From assembly GCA_902494245.1 (NCBI GenBank), contig CABUSR010000059.1:1-9065 (forward strand): a stretch of DNA of 9,065 nt, in the 5' to 3' direction. The translations under genes were made by a program, and so were the position numbers. The stretch comes from an uncultured Collinsella sp. (GTDB lineage: Bacteria > Actinomycetota > Coriobacteriia > Coriobacteriales > Coriobacteriaceae). Position 1 is the first letter of the stretch; every line of letters starts with the position of its first letter. The notes beneath the pieces were generated by a model that was not told the origin of the DNA, made no database searches, and saw only the letters and a list, made by a program, of their open reading frames with translations. Shown piece by piece: positions 1 through 6,449 of this stretch.

Positions 1-22
1 TCGATCCCCCTCGTCTCCACCC
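1..22 (+). ncRNA. ssrA: 3' end of tmRNA (transfer-messenger RNA), cut by window edge
   Basis: Only the last part of a tRNA-like fold is present. Bases 1-6 read as most of a T-loop (TCGATC), 7-11 as the 3' strand of a T-stem, 12-18 (CGTCTCC) as the 3' strand of a 7-bp acceptor stem, and 19 as discriminator A. The acceptor strand CGTCTCC followed by A matches what I recall of Gram-positive tmRNA 3' ends. The U at tRNA position 70 would form the G3-U70 alanine identity pair if the missing 5' end starts GGGGACG. tmRNA rescues stalled ribosomes by adding a degradation tag. The genome encodes CCC after the discriminator, not CCA, so the mature CCA would need end-processing. The alternative is a tRNA (serine or alanine type). 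The following terminator supports a transcript end here. Confidence 0.55.
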
Positions 23-35
23 GAGCATTGAATGA

Positions 36-63
36 GGCTCCAACGCAAGTTGGGGCCTTTTTT
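36..63 (+). terminator. Rho-independent terminator after the tmRNA
   Basis: Bases 36-44 (GGCTCCAAC) pair with 49-57 (GTTGGGGCC) as a 9-bp stem with one T-G wobble, closed by a GCAA tetraloop of the stable GNRA class at 45-48. Six T residues follow at 58-63. A35 can also pair with T58. This is a textbook intrinsic terminator, 13 nt after the RNA 3' end, and should end the tmRNA transcript. Confidence 0.9.
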
Positions 64-94
64 CATATAGGCACACAAGGTCAAAGGCGGCACC

Positions 95-2128
95 ATGATC
101 CTCCTGGTCGACAAGATCGAAAAAAGCTTCGGCGCACGCGTCCTCTTTAGCGGCGCGTCCTTCCAGATCAACCCCGGCGAGCGCTTCGCGCTCGTGGGAC
201 CCAACGGCGCCGGCAAAACCACCATGCTCAAAATCATCATGGGCATCGACAGCCCAGACGCCGGCCAGGTCCAGTACGCCAAGGACTGCCAGGTGGGCTA
301 CCTAGAGCAGGAAACCAACCTGGAGCAAAAGGACACCACCATTCTCGCCGAGGTCATGGCCGCTGCCAAGGAAATCCGCCGCATAGGCGAGCGCGCCAAC
401 GAGCTGCAGGCCCAGATCACCGAGCTCTCCGAACAGGGGAAGGACGTCGACGCTCTCCTTAACGAGTATGGCCAGGTCCAGGACCGCTTTGAGCACCTGG
501 GCGGCTACGAGCTCGAGAGCAACGCCCGTAAGATCCTATCCGGTCTGGGCTTTAAGGTCACCGACTTTGAGCGCCCGTGCTCCGAGTTCTCGGGCGGCTG
601 GCAGATGCGCATCGCGCTCGCCAAGCTCTTCCTGCGCCACCCCGACCTGCTGCTTCTGGACGAGCCCACCAACCACCTGGACCTCGAAAGCGTCCAGTGG
701 TTGCGCGGCTTTATTGCCAACTACGACGGCGCCGTCCTCATCGTCAGCCACGACCGCGCCTTCATGGACGCCTGCGTCGACCACGTCGCCGCACTCGAAA
801 ACCGTCGCGTGACCACATACACCGGCAACTACAGCAGCTACCTCAAGCAGCGCGAGGACAACCTGGAGCAAATGCGCGCCAAGCGCGCCGCCCAGGAGCG
901 CGACATCGCCCACATGCAGGTCTTCGTCGATAAGTTCCGCTACAAGCCCACCAAGGCCGCCCAGGCCCAGGAGCGCATCCGCAAGATCGAGCAGATCAAA
1001 AAGGAGCTTGTCATCCTGCCCGAGGGTCACAAGCACATCGACTTTAAGTTCCCCGACCCACCGCGCTCCGGCGACATGGTCGTAGGGCTCGAGGGCGTGT
1101 CCAAGTCCTACGGCGACAAGCACATCTACAGTGACATCGACCTCAAGCTCTACCGCGGCGAGCATGTTGCGCTCGTCGGCCCCAACGGCGCCGGCAAGTC
1201 CACGCTCATGAAGATCCTCGCCGGCCTGGAGCCGCCCACCACCGGCACCCGCGACCTGGGCACCAACGTGGGCGTCGCCTACTACGCCCAGCACGCGCTC
1301 GAGGGCATGACCGAGTCCAATACCGTCCTCCAAGAGATCGACACCGTCACGCCCAAATGGACCGTGCCGCAGCAGCGCAGCCTGCTGGGTGCCTTCCTGT
1401 TTAGCGACAACGATTCCATCGAGAAGCAGGTACGCGTCCTCTCCGGCGGCGAAAAGGCGCGTCTGGCCCTGGCAAAGATGCTCGTGGCCCCCGAGGCGCT
1501 CCTGTGCCTGGACGAGCCCACCAACCACCTAGACATCGACTCGGTGGACATGCTCGAGAACGCCCTGCAGAACTTCCCCGGAACCATCGTGCTGATCAGC
1601 CACGACGAGCACCTGGTACGCGCCGTTGCCAACCGCGTGATCGACATCCGCGATGGCAAGGTCACGGTCTACGACGGCGACTACGACTACTACCTCTACA
1701 AGCGCGAGGACCTCGCAGCCCGCGCCGCCGCCGAGGCGGCAGGGGAGAGTGCACCGGCCGCGACCAAGTCCGCTAAGGTCACCGCGGCCCAGCCCGACAC
1801 CCCCGCCACCGCTTCCAAGCCTGCCGAGGGCAAAAAGACCAAGGAGCAAAAGCGCGCCGAGGCCCAGGCCCGCGCCGCGCTCAACAAAAAGCTCAAGGGC
1901 GTGCGCAACCAGCTTAAGAAGATCGAAGCGGAGCTCGACAAAAAGCGCGCCCGCTATGACGAGCTTATGGAATTGATGGCCAGCGAAGAGCTTTATGCCG
2001 ATCAGGATAAGTTCAACGCCGCGCTGGGGGAATATAACGGCCTTAAGCAAGAGCTACCCAAGCTCGAGGACGAATGGCTCGAGCTTTCCACCCAGATCGA
2101 AGAGGAGACCGCGCGTGAACTCTCGTAA
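95..2128 (+). CDS. ABC-F family ATPase (ribosome-associated translation factor type)
   Basis: This soluble protein of 677 residues has two ABC nucleotide-binding domains and no membrane segments, the layout of ABC-F proteins such as YdiF, EttA, Uup and YheS, which act on the ribosome E site rather than in transport. Domain 1 shows Walker A GPNGAGKT at 35-42, signature SGGWQ at 166-170 and Walker B with D189/E190 followed by PTNHLD. Domain 2 shows Walker A at 362-370, signature SGGE at 450-453 and Walker B with D473/E474. A basic helical interdomain linker, about 245-310, includes YKPTKAAQAQERI, typical of the family. An Ala/Pro-rich spacer at about 560-595 leads to a C-terminal coiled coil at about 600-677, as in Uup-like members. 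The ATG at 95 has AAAGG at 83-87, 7 nt upstream. The exact ABC-F subfamily and any antibiotic-resistance role cannot be told from sequence alone; housekeeping is more likely. Confidence 0.95.
   Translation: MILLVDKIEKSFGARVLFSGASFQINPGERFALVGPNGAGKTTMLKIIMGIDSPDAGQVQYAKDCQVGYLEQETNLEQKDTTILAEVMAAAKEIRRIGERANELQAQITELSEQGKDVDALLNEYGQVQDRFEHLGGYELESNARKILSGLGFKVTDFERPCSEFSGGWQMRIALAKLFLRHPDLLLLDEPTNHLDLESVQWLRGFIANYDGAVLIVSHDRAFMDACVDHVAALENRRVTTYTGNYSSYLKQREDNLEQMRAKRAAQERDIAHMQVFVDKFRYKPTKAAQAQERIRKIEQIKKELVILPEGHKHIDFKFPDPPRSGDMVVGLEGVSKSYGDKHIYSDIDLKLYRGEHVALVGPNGAGKSTLMKILAGLEPPTTGTRDLGTNVGVAYYAQHALEGMTESNTVLQEIDTVTPKWTVPQQRSLLGAFLFSDNDSIEKQVRVLSGGEKARLALAKMLVAPEALLCLDEPTNHLDIDSVDMLENALQNFPGTIVLISHDEHLVRAVANRVIDIRDGKVTVYDGDYDYYLYKREDLAARAAAEAAGESAPAATKSAKVTAAQPDTPATASKPAEGKKTKEQKRAEAQARAALNKKLKGVRNQLKKIEAELDKKRARYDELMELMASEELYADQDKFNAALGEYNGLKQELPKLEDEWLELSTQIEEETARELS
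2101..2107 (+). promoter_or_regulatory. Ribosome binding site deciding the GTG start at 2115
   Basis: AGAGGAG lies inside the last codons of the ABC-F gene, 7 nt before GTG 2115. The next in-frame ATG (2145) has no comparable purine-rich site, so this motif favours the GTG and a 14-nt gene overlap. Confidence 0.6.
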
Positions 2129-2411
2129 GGCCACTGCCGTGGCGATGAGCATCATCGCCATCGCTTGTCGCATCTGCGGCATCTTTATGAGCGCGATGAC
2201 CGTGCTGCTGTGCTTTAGCGGCCTCACCGCCAAGTTGCAGATTGTGGGCTTTGTCGTCGAGCTTTCGCGCGCACTGCCGAGCGCCATCGCCGGCTACGGC
2301 GTCATCACTTCTCCCTTTGGCGGCGTGTTCCGCCTGGATTACGCCATCGTGGCCGTGATTCTATTTGTGGCCGATTACCTGCTCACGCGCGCCTCGCGCC
2401 GCGTCCGCTAG
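2115..2411 (+). CDS. Small integral membrane protein of unknown function
   Basis: I do not recognise a family. From the GTG at 2115 the product is 98 residues. A basic N-terminus (NSRK) is followed by a hydrophobic stretch at about 8-37 broken by R19, a second hydrophobic region at about 41-65 containing a charged ELSR patch at 49-52, and a clear final membrane segment at about 74-91 ending in a strongly basic tail (TRASRRVR). Two or three membrane passes are likely, with the basic ends inside by the positive-inside rule. The start overlaps the ABC-F stop by 14 nt and a good Shine-Dalgarno sits 7 nt upstream, so translation is probably coupled to the ABC-F gene. The stop codon is followed after 9 nt by the M50 peptidase gene. 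An ATG start at 2145 (88 residues) is possible but lacks a ribosome binding site. That it is a real gene is supported by tight packing on both sides and a coherent hydrophobic pattern. Confidence 0.7.
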   Translation: MNSRKATAVAMSIIAIACRICGIFMSAMTVLLCFSGLTAKLQIVGFVVELSRALPSAIAGYGVITSPFGGVFRLDYAIVAVILFVADYLLTRASRRVR

Positions 2412-2420
2412 GGGATCGTT

Positions 2421-3104
2421 ATGTCCAGCAGCTACTTCATGAACCTGCTCGCCAGCGCGGTCGCCGTCATCCTGGGCATCGTGATCCACGAGAGCGCGCA
2501 CGCCGCCGCGGCCTGGGCACTCGGCGACAAAACGGCTCGCTCGCGTGGACGCGTCTCGCTCAACCCGCTCAACCATATCGACCCGTTTGGCACCATCCTC
2601 CTGCCGCTGCTGATGCTCGCCGCCGGAGGCCCGGTGTTCGCCTTCGCCAAGCCCGTTCCCGTCTACCTCAACAACCTCAAGCACCCCAAGCGCGACGAGG
2701 TCCTGGTGAGCGTGGCCGGCCCCGCATCGAACATCGCCCTCGCGTGCCTGGCCGCAGTGCTCATGCACCTTGCCTATGGCAATCTCTATGCCAGCATATC
2801 CTTTGCCGTAGCGTCGCAAATCATGAACTTTGGCGCCACGTTTATCGTGGTTAACCTGTCGCTCGCATTCTTTAACCTTATTCCGATTCCGCCGCTCGAC
2901 GGCTCGTCGATCATCGTGCCGTTCCTCAAAGGTAAGGCGCTCGCCAACTACTACCGTCTGCAGCAATACGCCATGCCGATCCTTATCATCGTGCTGTATC
3001 TGCTGCCCATGTGGACCGGCATCGACGTGATCGGCCGCTATTTCGACGTTACCGTGTATCCGCTTGCTGAGCAGCTGCTCAACTTCGCAATCGCCGGAAT
3101 CTAA
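2421..3104 (+). CDS. Site-2 protease (M50) family membrane metallopeptidase
   Basis: This polytopic membrane protein of 227 residues carries both zinc-site motifs of the site-2 protease family. HESAH at 23-27 is the HExxH motif, with H23 and H27 as zinc ligands and E24 catalytic. NLIPIPPLDG at 152-161 supplies the third ligand, D160. Between them is the conserved stretch GRVSLNPLNHIDPFGT at 43-58. Hydrophobic segments lie at about 8-31, 57-80, 92-118, 125-157 and 188-207. There is no PDZ or CBS domain, so this is the short type, unlike RseP. The family cleaves substrates within the membrane; the substrate here is unknown. ATG 2421 is preceded by AGGGG at 2410-2414, which overlaps the previous stop codon. 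A homologue next to scpAB is common in Gram-positives, so position is not surprising. Confidence 0.93.
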   Translation: MSSSYFMNLLASAVAVILGIVIHESAHAAAAWALGDKTARSRGRVSLNPLNHIDPFGTILLPLLMLAAGGPVFAFAKPVPVYLNNLKHPKRDEVLVSVAGPASNIALACLAAVLMHLAYGNLYASISFAVASQIMNFGATFIVVNLSLAFFNLIPIPPLDGSSIIVPFLKGKALANYYRLQQYAMPILIIVLYLLPMWTGIDVIGRYFDVTVYPLAEQLLNFAIAGI

Positions 3105-3112
3105 GGTAAACT
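3084..3112 (+). promoter_or_regulatory. Possible promoter for the scpA operon
   Basis: TTCGCA (3084-3089) and TAAACT (3107-3112) are separated by 17 nt, each matching 4 of 6 consensus bases of a housekeeping sigma promoter. The -35 element lies in the end of the M50 gene. Predicted transcription start is about 3119, directly at the hairpin that follows. The match is modest and could be chance, but this is the largest gap in the window and the most natural place for a new transcript to begin. Confidence 0.3.
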
Positions 3113-3119
3113 AACAGGT

Positions 3120-3138
3120 CGACCGTGCAAAACGGTCG
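3120..3138 (+). promoter_or_regulatory. Stem-loop in the scpA leader
   Basis: CGACCGT (3120-3126) pairs perfectly with ACGGTCG (3132-3138) around a GCAAA loop. No T-run follows, so it is not a standard intrinsic terminator. It sits between the M50 stop and the scpA ribosome binding site. If the candidate promoter is real, the hairpin would form the very 5' end of the mRNA. A weaker 5-bp stem (3156-3160 with 3166-3170) lies downstream. Confidence 0.45.
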
Positions 3139-3188
3139 CAACATGCACCCAAACCGCGCCGCGAAGGCGCCGTCAAAGGAGGTCGAAG

Positions 3189-4001
3189 ATGTCGTATCGC
3201 GTGTCGACGCAGGTCTACAGCGGACCGTTCGACCTGCTGCTGCAGCTGGTAACCCGCCAAAAAGTTGATATCGGCGCCATCTCTATCAGCGAGGTGGCCG
3301 AGCAGTACCTTGCCGAGGCCGAGCGCATCGAGGCGCTGGACCTAGATGTGGCAAGTGACTTTTTGCTGGTCGCAGCAACCCTTTTGGACATCAAGGCTGC
3401 CTCTCTTGTGCCGCAGGAGGCCCCGCGCAATGTCGATGACGACGATGGCGAGTTCGACGAAGACCTCGAGGAGCTCAGCACGCTTGACGGCGACGCCTTG
3501 CGCGAGGTCCTGATCCAGCGTCTGATTGCCTACAAGCAGTTTAAGGGCGCGGCTGCGGCCCTCGGTGCCCGCATGCAGGCCGAAAGCCGCATGCACCCGC
3601 GTGTAGCCGGCCCCGACCCCGAGTTCTTGGGGCTCATGCCCGACTATCTGGCCGGCATTACCCTGCGCGGTCTCGCCGTCATCTGCGCCGACCTGGACGG
3701 TAAGCGACAGACCTTCCTGCTGGAAGCCGAGCATGTGGCGCCGCATCGCGTGCCGCTCGACCTGACCGTGGCCTCAGTTGACCGCTTTACCATGGCGCAC
3801 CAAACCTGCACCTTCCGCGAGCTACTGGACGGCGACGCCACAACCGAGCAGCTCGTCGTCACCTTCCTGGCCATGCTCGAGCTCGCCAAGCGCGGCTCGC
3901 TCACGCTGAGCCAGGACGAGATTTTTGGAACCATCCGCATCAACCGCGTCGAGGGCGCCGAGGCCTACGTGCCCGGCGAGGGCCCCGAGCTCACCGAATA
4001 G
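3189..4001 (+). CDS. scpA: Segregation and condensation protein A (kleisin subunit of SMC complex)
   Basis: ScpA is the kleisin that bridges the two SMC heads and, with an ScpB dimer, forms the bacterial condensin that compacts and separates chromosomes in the cytoplasm. The 270-residue product has the family hallmark near its N-terminus, with YSGPFDLLLQLV at about 10-21 and VDIGAISISEVAEQYL soon after. An acidic central stretch of about 81-98 (DDDDGEFDEDLEEL) is typical of the flexible kleisin middle. The C-terminal winged helix that docks on SMC includes FLAMLELAKRG and the IRINR region at about 225-256. ATG 3189 has a perfect AAAGGAGG at 3175-3182, 6 nt upstream, the strongest site in the window and consistent with the head of an operon. 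scpB follows after 11 nt. Confidence 0.96.
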   Translation: MSYRVSTQVYSGPFDLLLQLVTRQKVDIGAISISEVAEQYLAEAERIEALDLDVASDFLLVAATLLDIKAASLVPQEAPRNVDDDDGEFDEDLEELSTLDGDALREVLIQRLIAYKQFKGAAAALGARMQAESRMHPRVAGPDPEFLGLMPDYLAGITLRGLAVICADLDGKRQTFLLEAEHVAPHRVPLDLTVASVDRFTMAHQTCTFRELLDGDATTEQLVVTFLAMLELAKRGSLTLSQDEIFGTIRINRVEGAEAYVPGEGPELTE

Positions 4002-4012
4002 GAGCGGCAACC

Positions 4013-4741
4013 ATGTCAACCCTTTCCACGCTGGAGGCAAACAGCCTCAAAGGCGCCCTCGAGGCACTGTTGCTGGTGTCGAGCGACCCCGTGAGCGCAC
4101 CCGCGCTGGCAGGTGCGCTGGATATCGCCCCGGGCGAGTGCGCGTCACTGCTCGCCGAGCTCAAGGTTGAGTACGAGGAGGCCAACCGCGGCTTTCAGCT
4201 GCGCGAGGTCGCCGGCGGCTGGCGCCTGTTTACGCACCCCGCCTACCACGACGTAGTCGAGGCCTACGTGCTGAGCTGGGACACGCAAAAGCTGTCGCAG
4301 GCGGCGCTCGAAACCCTGGCCGTCATCGCATACCACCAGCCCGTAACGCGCGAGGTGGTCAAGGGCATCCGCGGCGTCAACTCAGAGGGCGTCATCGCGT
4401 CGCTCGTGGACAAGGGTCTGGTGCGCGAGCTCGGCCGCGACCCCCAGCGCGGTCAGGCCATCATCTATGGCACGACCAACGCCTTCTTGGAAAAATTCGG
4501 CCTGCGCTCAACCCGCGATCTGCCCGATCTGGAGCAGTTTGCCCCCGATGAGCAGTCGCGTCAGTTTATCCGTGAGCGCCTGAGCGGCCGCAGTATTCAG
4601 TCCACGCTCGAGGAGCAGGCCGAGGACCTGGACGAAGAGCGCGAGCTGATCGATACCGATGTTGAAGATGTTGAGGCAGTCGAGGACTTGGAGAACTTGG
4701 TCGTCGACGAGACCTCGGAGGATTTGCATGACGAGGACTAA
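4013..4741 (+). CDS. scpB: Segregation and condensation protein B
   Basis: ScpB dimerises and binds the centre of ScpA in the SMC-ScpAB complex. The 242-residue product has the two winged-helix domains of the family. The first starts near SLKGALEALLLVSSDPVS; the second contains LETLAVIAYHQPVTREVV and GVNSEGVIASLVDKGLV, the most recognisable ScpB signature, then GTTNAFLEKFGL. After the folded part, residues 200-242 form a strikingly acidic tail, 23 of 43 residues being Asp or Glu, probably disordered. ATG 4013 has AGGAG at 4000-4004 overlapping the scpA stop, 8 nt upstream, suggesting coupled translation and balanced subunit supply. The pseudouridine synthase start lies 22 nt after the stop. 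Confidence 0.96.
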   Translation: MSTLSTLEANSLKGALEALLLVSSDPVSAPALAGALDIAPGECASLLAELKVEYEEANRGFQLREVAGGWRLFTHPAYHDVVEAYVLSWDTQKLSQAALETLAVIAYHQPVTREVVKGIRGVNSEGVIASLVDKGLVRELGRDPQRGQAIIYGTTNAFLEKFGLRSTRDLPDLEQFAPDEQSRQFIRERLSGRSIQSTLEEQAEDLDEERELIDTDVEDVEAVEDLENLVVDETSEDLHDED

Positions 4742-4747
4742 CGAAGT

Positions 4748-4754
4748 AGGGGAG
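4748..4754 (+). promoter_or_regulatory. Ribosome binding site deciding the pseudouridine synthase start
   Basis: AGGGGAG lies 9 nt before ATG 4764. Other in-frame starts are ATG 4728, inside scpB without a clear site, and ATG 4815, directly at the S4 domain. This motif favours 4764. Confidence 0.6.
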
Positions 4755-4763
4755 ACGCGTGCC

Positions 4764-5693
4764 ATGGGCAACGTAGTACCCGCAACCGACGCCCAGTCCG
4801 TCTATCCGCACACCATGCGCCTGCAGCGCTTTTTGGCTCGCGCGGGCGTGGCGAGCCGCCGCGGCTCGGAGGACCTGATGACCGCCGGCCGCGTGACCGT
4901 CAACGGGCTGGTCGCGACCGAGCTGGGCACCAAGGTCGATGTCGACCGCGACCATATCGAGGTCGACGGCATACCCGTCAAGCTCAACCAGGGCGCCGTG
5001 TACCTGATGCTCTACAAGCCGACCGGCTACCTCACCACCATGAGCGATCCGCAGGAACGCCCTTGCGTGGCCGATCTGGTCCCGCGCGACCGCTTTCCGG
5101 GGCTCTTCCCGGTGGGTCGTCTGGACCGCGACACCACGGGCCTTTTGCTCTTTACCACCGACGGCGACCTGTCGCAGGACCTGCTGCACCCCAGCAAGCA
5201 TGTCTATAAGACCTACCAGGCACTCGTTGACGGGCAGCTGACCGAACGCGATCTCACCCCGCTGCGTCGTGGCATCGAGCTCGACGACGGCCTATGCCAG
5301 CCGGCGATCTGCCGCGTCATAACCGCACGCGAGGCCGAAGCCGTGGCACCGCAGGGCGTCAAGCCCGGCACCAGTGCCGTGGAGGTCATCATCCGCGAGG
5401 GTCGCAAGAACCAGGTCAAGCGCATGCTGGGCAAGATTCACCATCCGGTAATCCGTCTGCATCGCTGCAACTTTGCCGGCCTGGAGCTCAAGGACGTGGC
5501 CAAGGGCTCGTGGCGCGAGCTCACCGACCGCGAGGTGCAGATTCTCAAGGACGGCGGTATACCGCCCAAGCAGGCGAGCGCCAAGCGCAACGGCAGCAAG
5601 CCTCAAGACACGCCTGCCAGCCGCACGCGTCACCACGGCAGCCACGGCTCCGCACCCAAGCGCAACACCTATCGCGAGCGCTACACGGGCTAG
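4764..5693 (+). CDS. rluB: RsuA/RluB-family rRNA pseudouridine synthase
   Basis: It isomerises a specific uridine in rRNA to pseudouridine. From ATG 4764 the product is 309 residues. After about 17 unstructured residues, an S4 RNA-binding domain begins with MRLQRFLARAGVASRR (18-33) and runs to about 75. The catalytic domain contains GRLDRDTTGLLLFTTDGD, with catalytic aspartate D121. The family C-terminal motif REGRKNQVKRMLGKIHHPV and the following VIRLHR stretch come near 213-237. Residues 267-309 form a basic, Ser/His/Lys/Arg-rich tail with 10 Lys/Arg, likely disordered and RNA-binding. Position after scpAB points to RluB (23S rRNA) rather than RsuA or RluE, but substrate is inferred from context. 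The first 17 residues would be lost if ATG 4815 were used. Confidence 0.92.
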   Translation: MGNVVPATDAQSVYPHTMRLQRFLARAGVASRRGSEDLMTAGRVTVNGLVATELGTKVDVDRDHIEVDGIPVKLNQGAVYLMLYKPTGYLTTMSDPQERPCVADLVPRDRFPGLFPVGRLDRDTTGLLLFTTDGDLSQDLLHPSKHVYKTYQALVDGQLTERDLTPLRRGIELDDGLCQPAICRVITAREAEAVAPQGVKPGTSAVEVIIREGRKNQVKRMLGKIHHPVIRLHRCNFAGLELKDVAKGSWRELTDREVQILKDGGIPPKQASAKRNGSKPQDTPASRTRHHGSHGSAPKRNTYRERYTG

Positions 5694-5759
5694 GCAACAA
5701 GCCGCGCCCCAACGCCCGCGAACCATACCAGCACGTCAACCATCGAAAGGAAGCATTGC

Positions 5760-6446
5760 ATGATCGTCGCCATCGACGGCCCCGCCGGTTCCGGCAAGTC
5801 CACCATCGCCAAGGAGATCGCCCGCCAGCTGGGCTTTAACAAGCTCGACACGGGCGCCATGTATCGCGCCGTCACCTTCGCCGCGCTCGACCGCGGCATC
5901 GATCTGGACGACGAGGCGGCCATCGACGCCCTCGCCGAGCAGATCAAAATCCGCTTTACCAACGGCACCGGTGAGGACACGCGCCTGACCATTGACGGCC
6001 AGGACGCTTCGGCCGCCATCCGCACCCCGCAGGTCGACGCCAACGTGTCCAAGGTCTCGGCCTATCCGGGGGTGCGCGCAGCCATGCTCATCCACCAGCG
6101 CCGCGCCGCCGAGGACCGCGATATCGTCGCCGAGGGTCGCGACATCGGAACCGTCGTGTTCCCCAACGCTCAGGTAAAAATCTTCCTGACTGCCGACCCG
6201 CGCGAGCGCGCCCGTCGCCGCGTGCTGCAGCGCCACCAAAACGATGCGCAGCCGCTCACCACCGAGCAGCTCGAGACCGAGGTCGACGAGACGCTCGACG
6301 CCCTTAAGCAGCGCGACAAGCTCGACAGCAGCCGCGAGGTCGCCCCGCTCGTGCCCGCCGAGGACGCCGTGCACGTCGACTCCACCGCCCACACCATCGA
6401 CGAGGTCGTCCGCATTATCGAGGACCTCATCAACCAAAGGAGGTAG
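5760..6446 (+). CDS. cmk: Cytidylate kinase (CMP/dCMP kinase)
   Basis: Cmk transfers phosphate from ATP to CMP or dCMP, feeding CDP into nucleotide and CDP-lipid synthesis. The 228-residue length is normal for bacterial Cmk. The P-loop GPAGSGKST is at 7-15. DTGAMYRA at 30-37 is part of the nucleoside monophosphate site, and AEGRDIGTVVFP is the family central motif. ADPRERARRR begins the lid-type region. Near the C-terminus, QRDKLDSSREVAPL matches the RD-x-x-D-S-x-R-x-x-x-PL motif that contacts the cytosine and phosphate. ATG 5760 has AAAGGAA at 5746-5752, 7 nt upstream. A 66-nt gap separates it from the pseudouridine synthase; I see no terminator there. The end of the gene carries the ribosome binding site of plsC. 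Confidence 0.96.
   Translation: MIVAIDGPAGSGKSTIAKEIARQLGFNKLDTGAMYRAVTFAALDRGIDLDDEAAIDALAEQIKIRFTNGTGEDTRLTIDGQDASAAIRTPQVDANVSKVSAYPGVRAAMLIHQRRAAEDRDIVAEGRDIGTVVFPNAQVKIFLTADPRERARRRVLQRHQNDAQPLTTEQLETEVDETLDALKQRDKLDSSREVAPLVPAEDAVHVDSTAHTIDEVVRIIEDLINQRR
6436..6443 (+). promoter_or_regulatory. Ribosome binding site of the acyltransferase, inside the end of cmk
   Basis: AAAGGAGG encodes part of the last residues of Cmk, directly before its TAG stop (6444-6446), and lies 6 nt before ATG 6450. Ribosomes ending cmk would uncover or occupy this site, so plsC translation is probably coupled to cmk. Confidence 0.75.
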
Positions 6447-6449
6447 CCC

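Noticed and set aside
536..1528. Open frame of 330 codons on the - strand inside the ABC-F gene
   Set aside because: Shadow of the ABC-F codons; Val/Leu/Gly/Ala-rich repetitive product, no ribosome binding or family signature.
663..1534. Near-identical short repeats at about 663-683 and 1514-1534, and at the two P-loops
   Set aside because: They encode the same DEPTNHLD and GPNGAGK motifs of the two ABC domains, so the similarity reflects domain duplication and codon bias, not a DNA repeat element.
95..2128. ABC-F gene as an antibiotic-resistance determinant
   Set aside because: Two-domain ABC-F layout is shared by housekeeping and resistance members; the long C-terminal coiled coil and chromosomal housekeeping context favour a translation factor, and nothing in the sequence shows acquisition or an attenuator leader.
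3117..3124. Palindrome GGTCGACC as a possible operator
   Set aside because: Too short to support an operator and partly explained by the overlapping hairpin arm.
5694..5759. Gap between the pseudouridine synthase gene and cmk examined for a promoter, terminator or small gene
   Set aside because: No stable hairpin with T-run, no convincing -35/-10 pair and no small reading frame; it holds only the cmk ribosome binding site.
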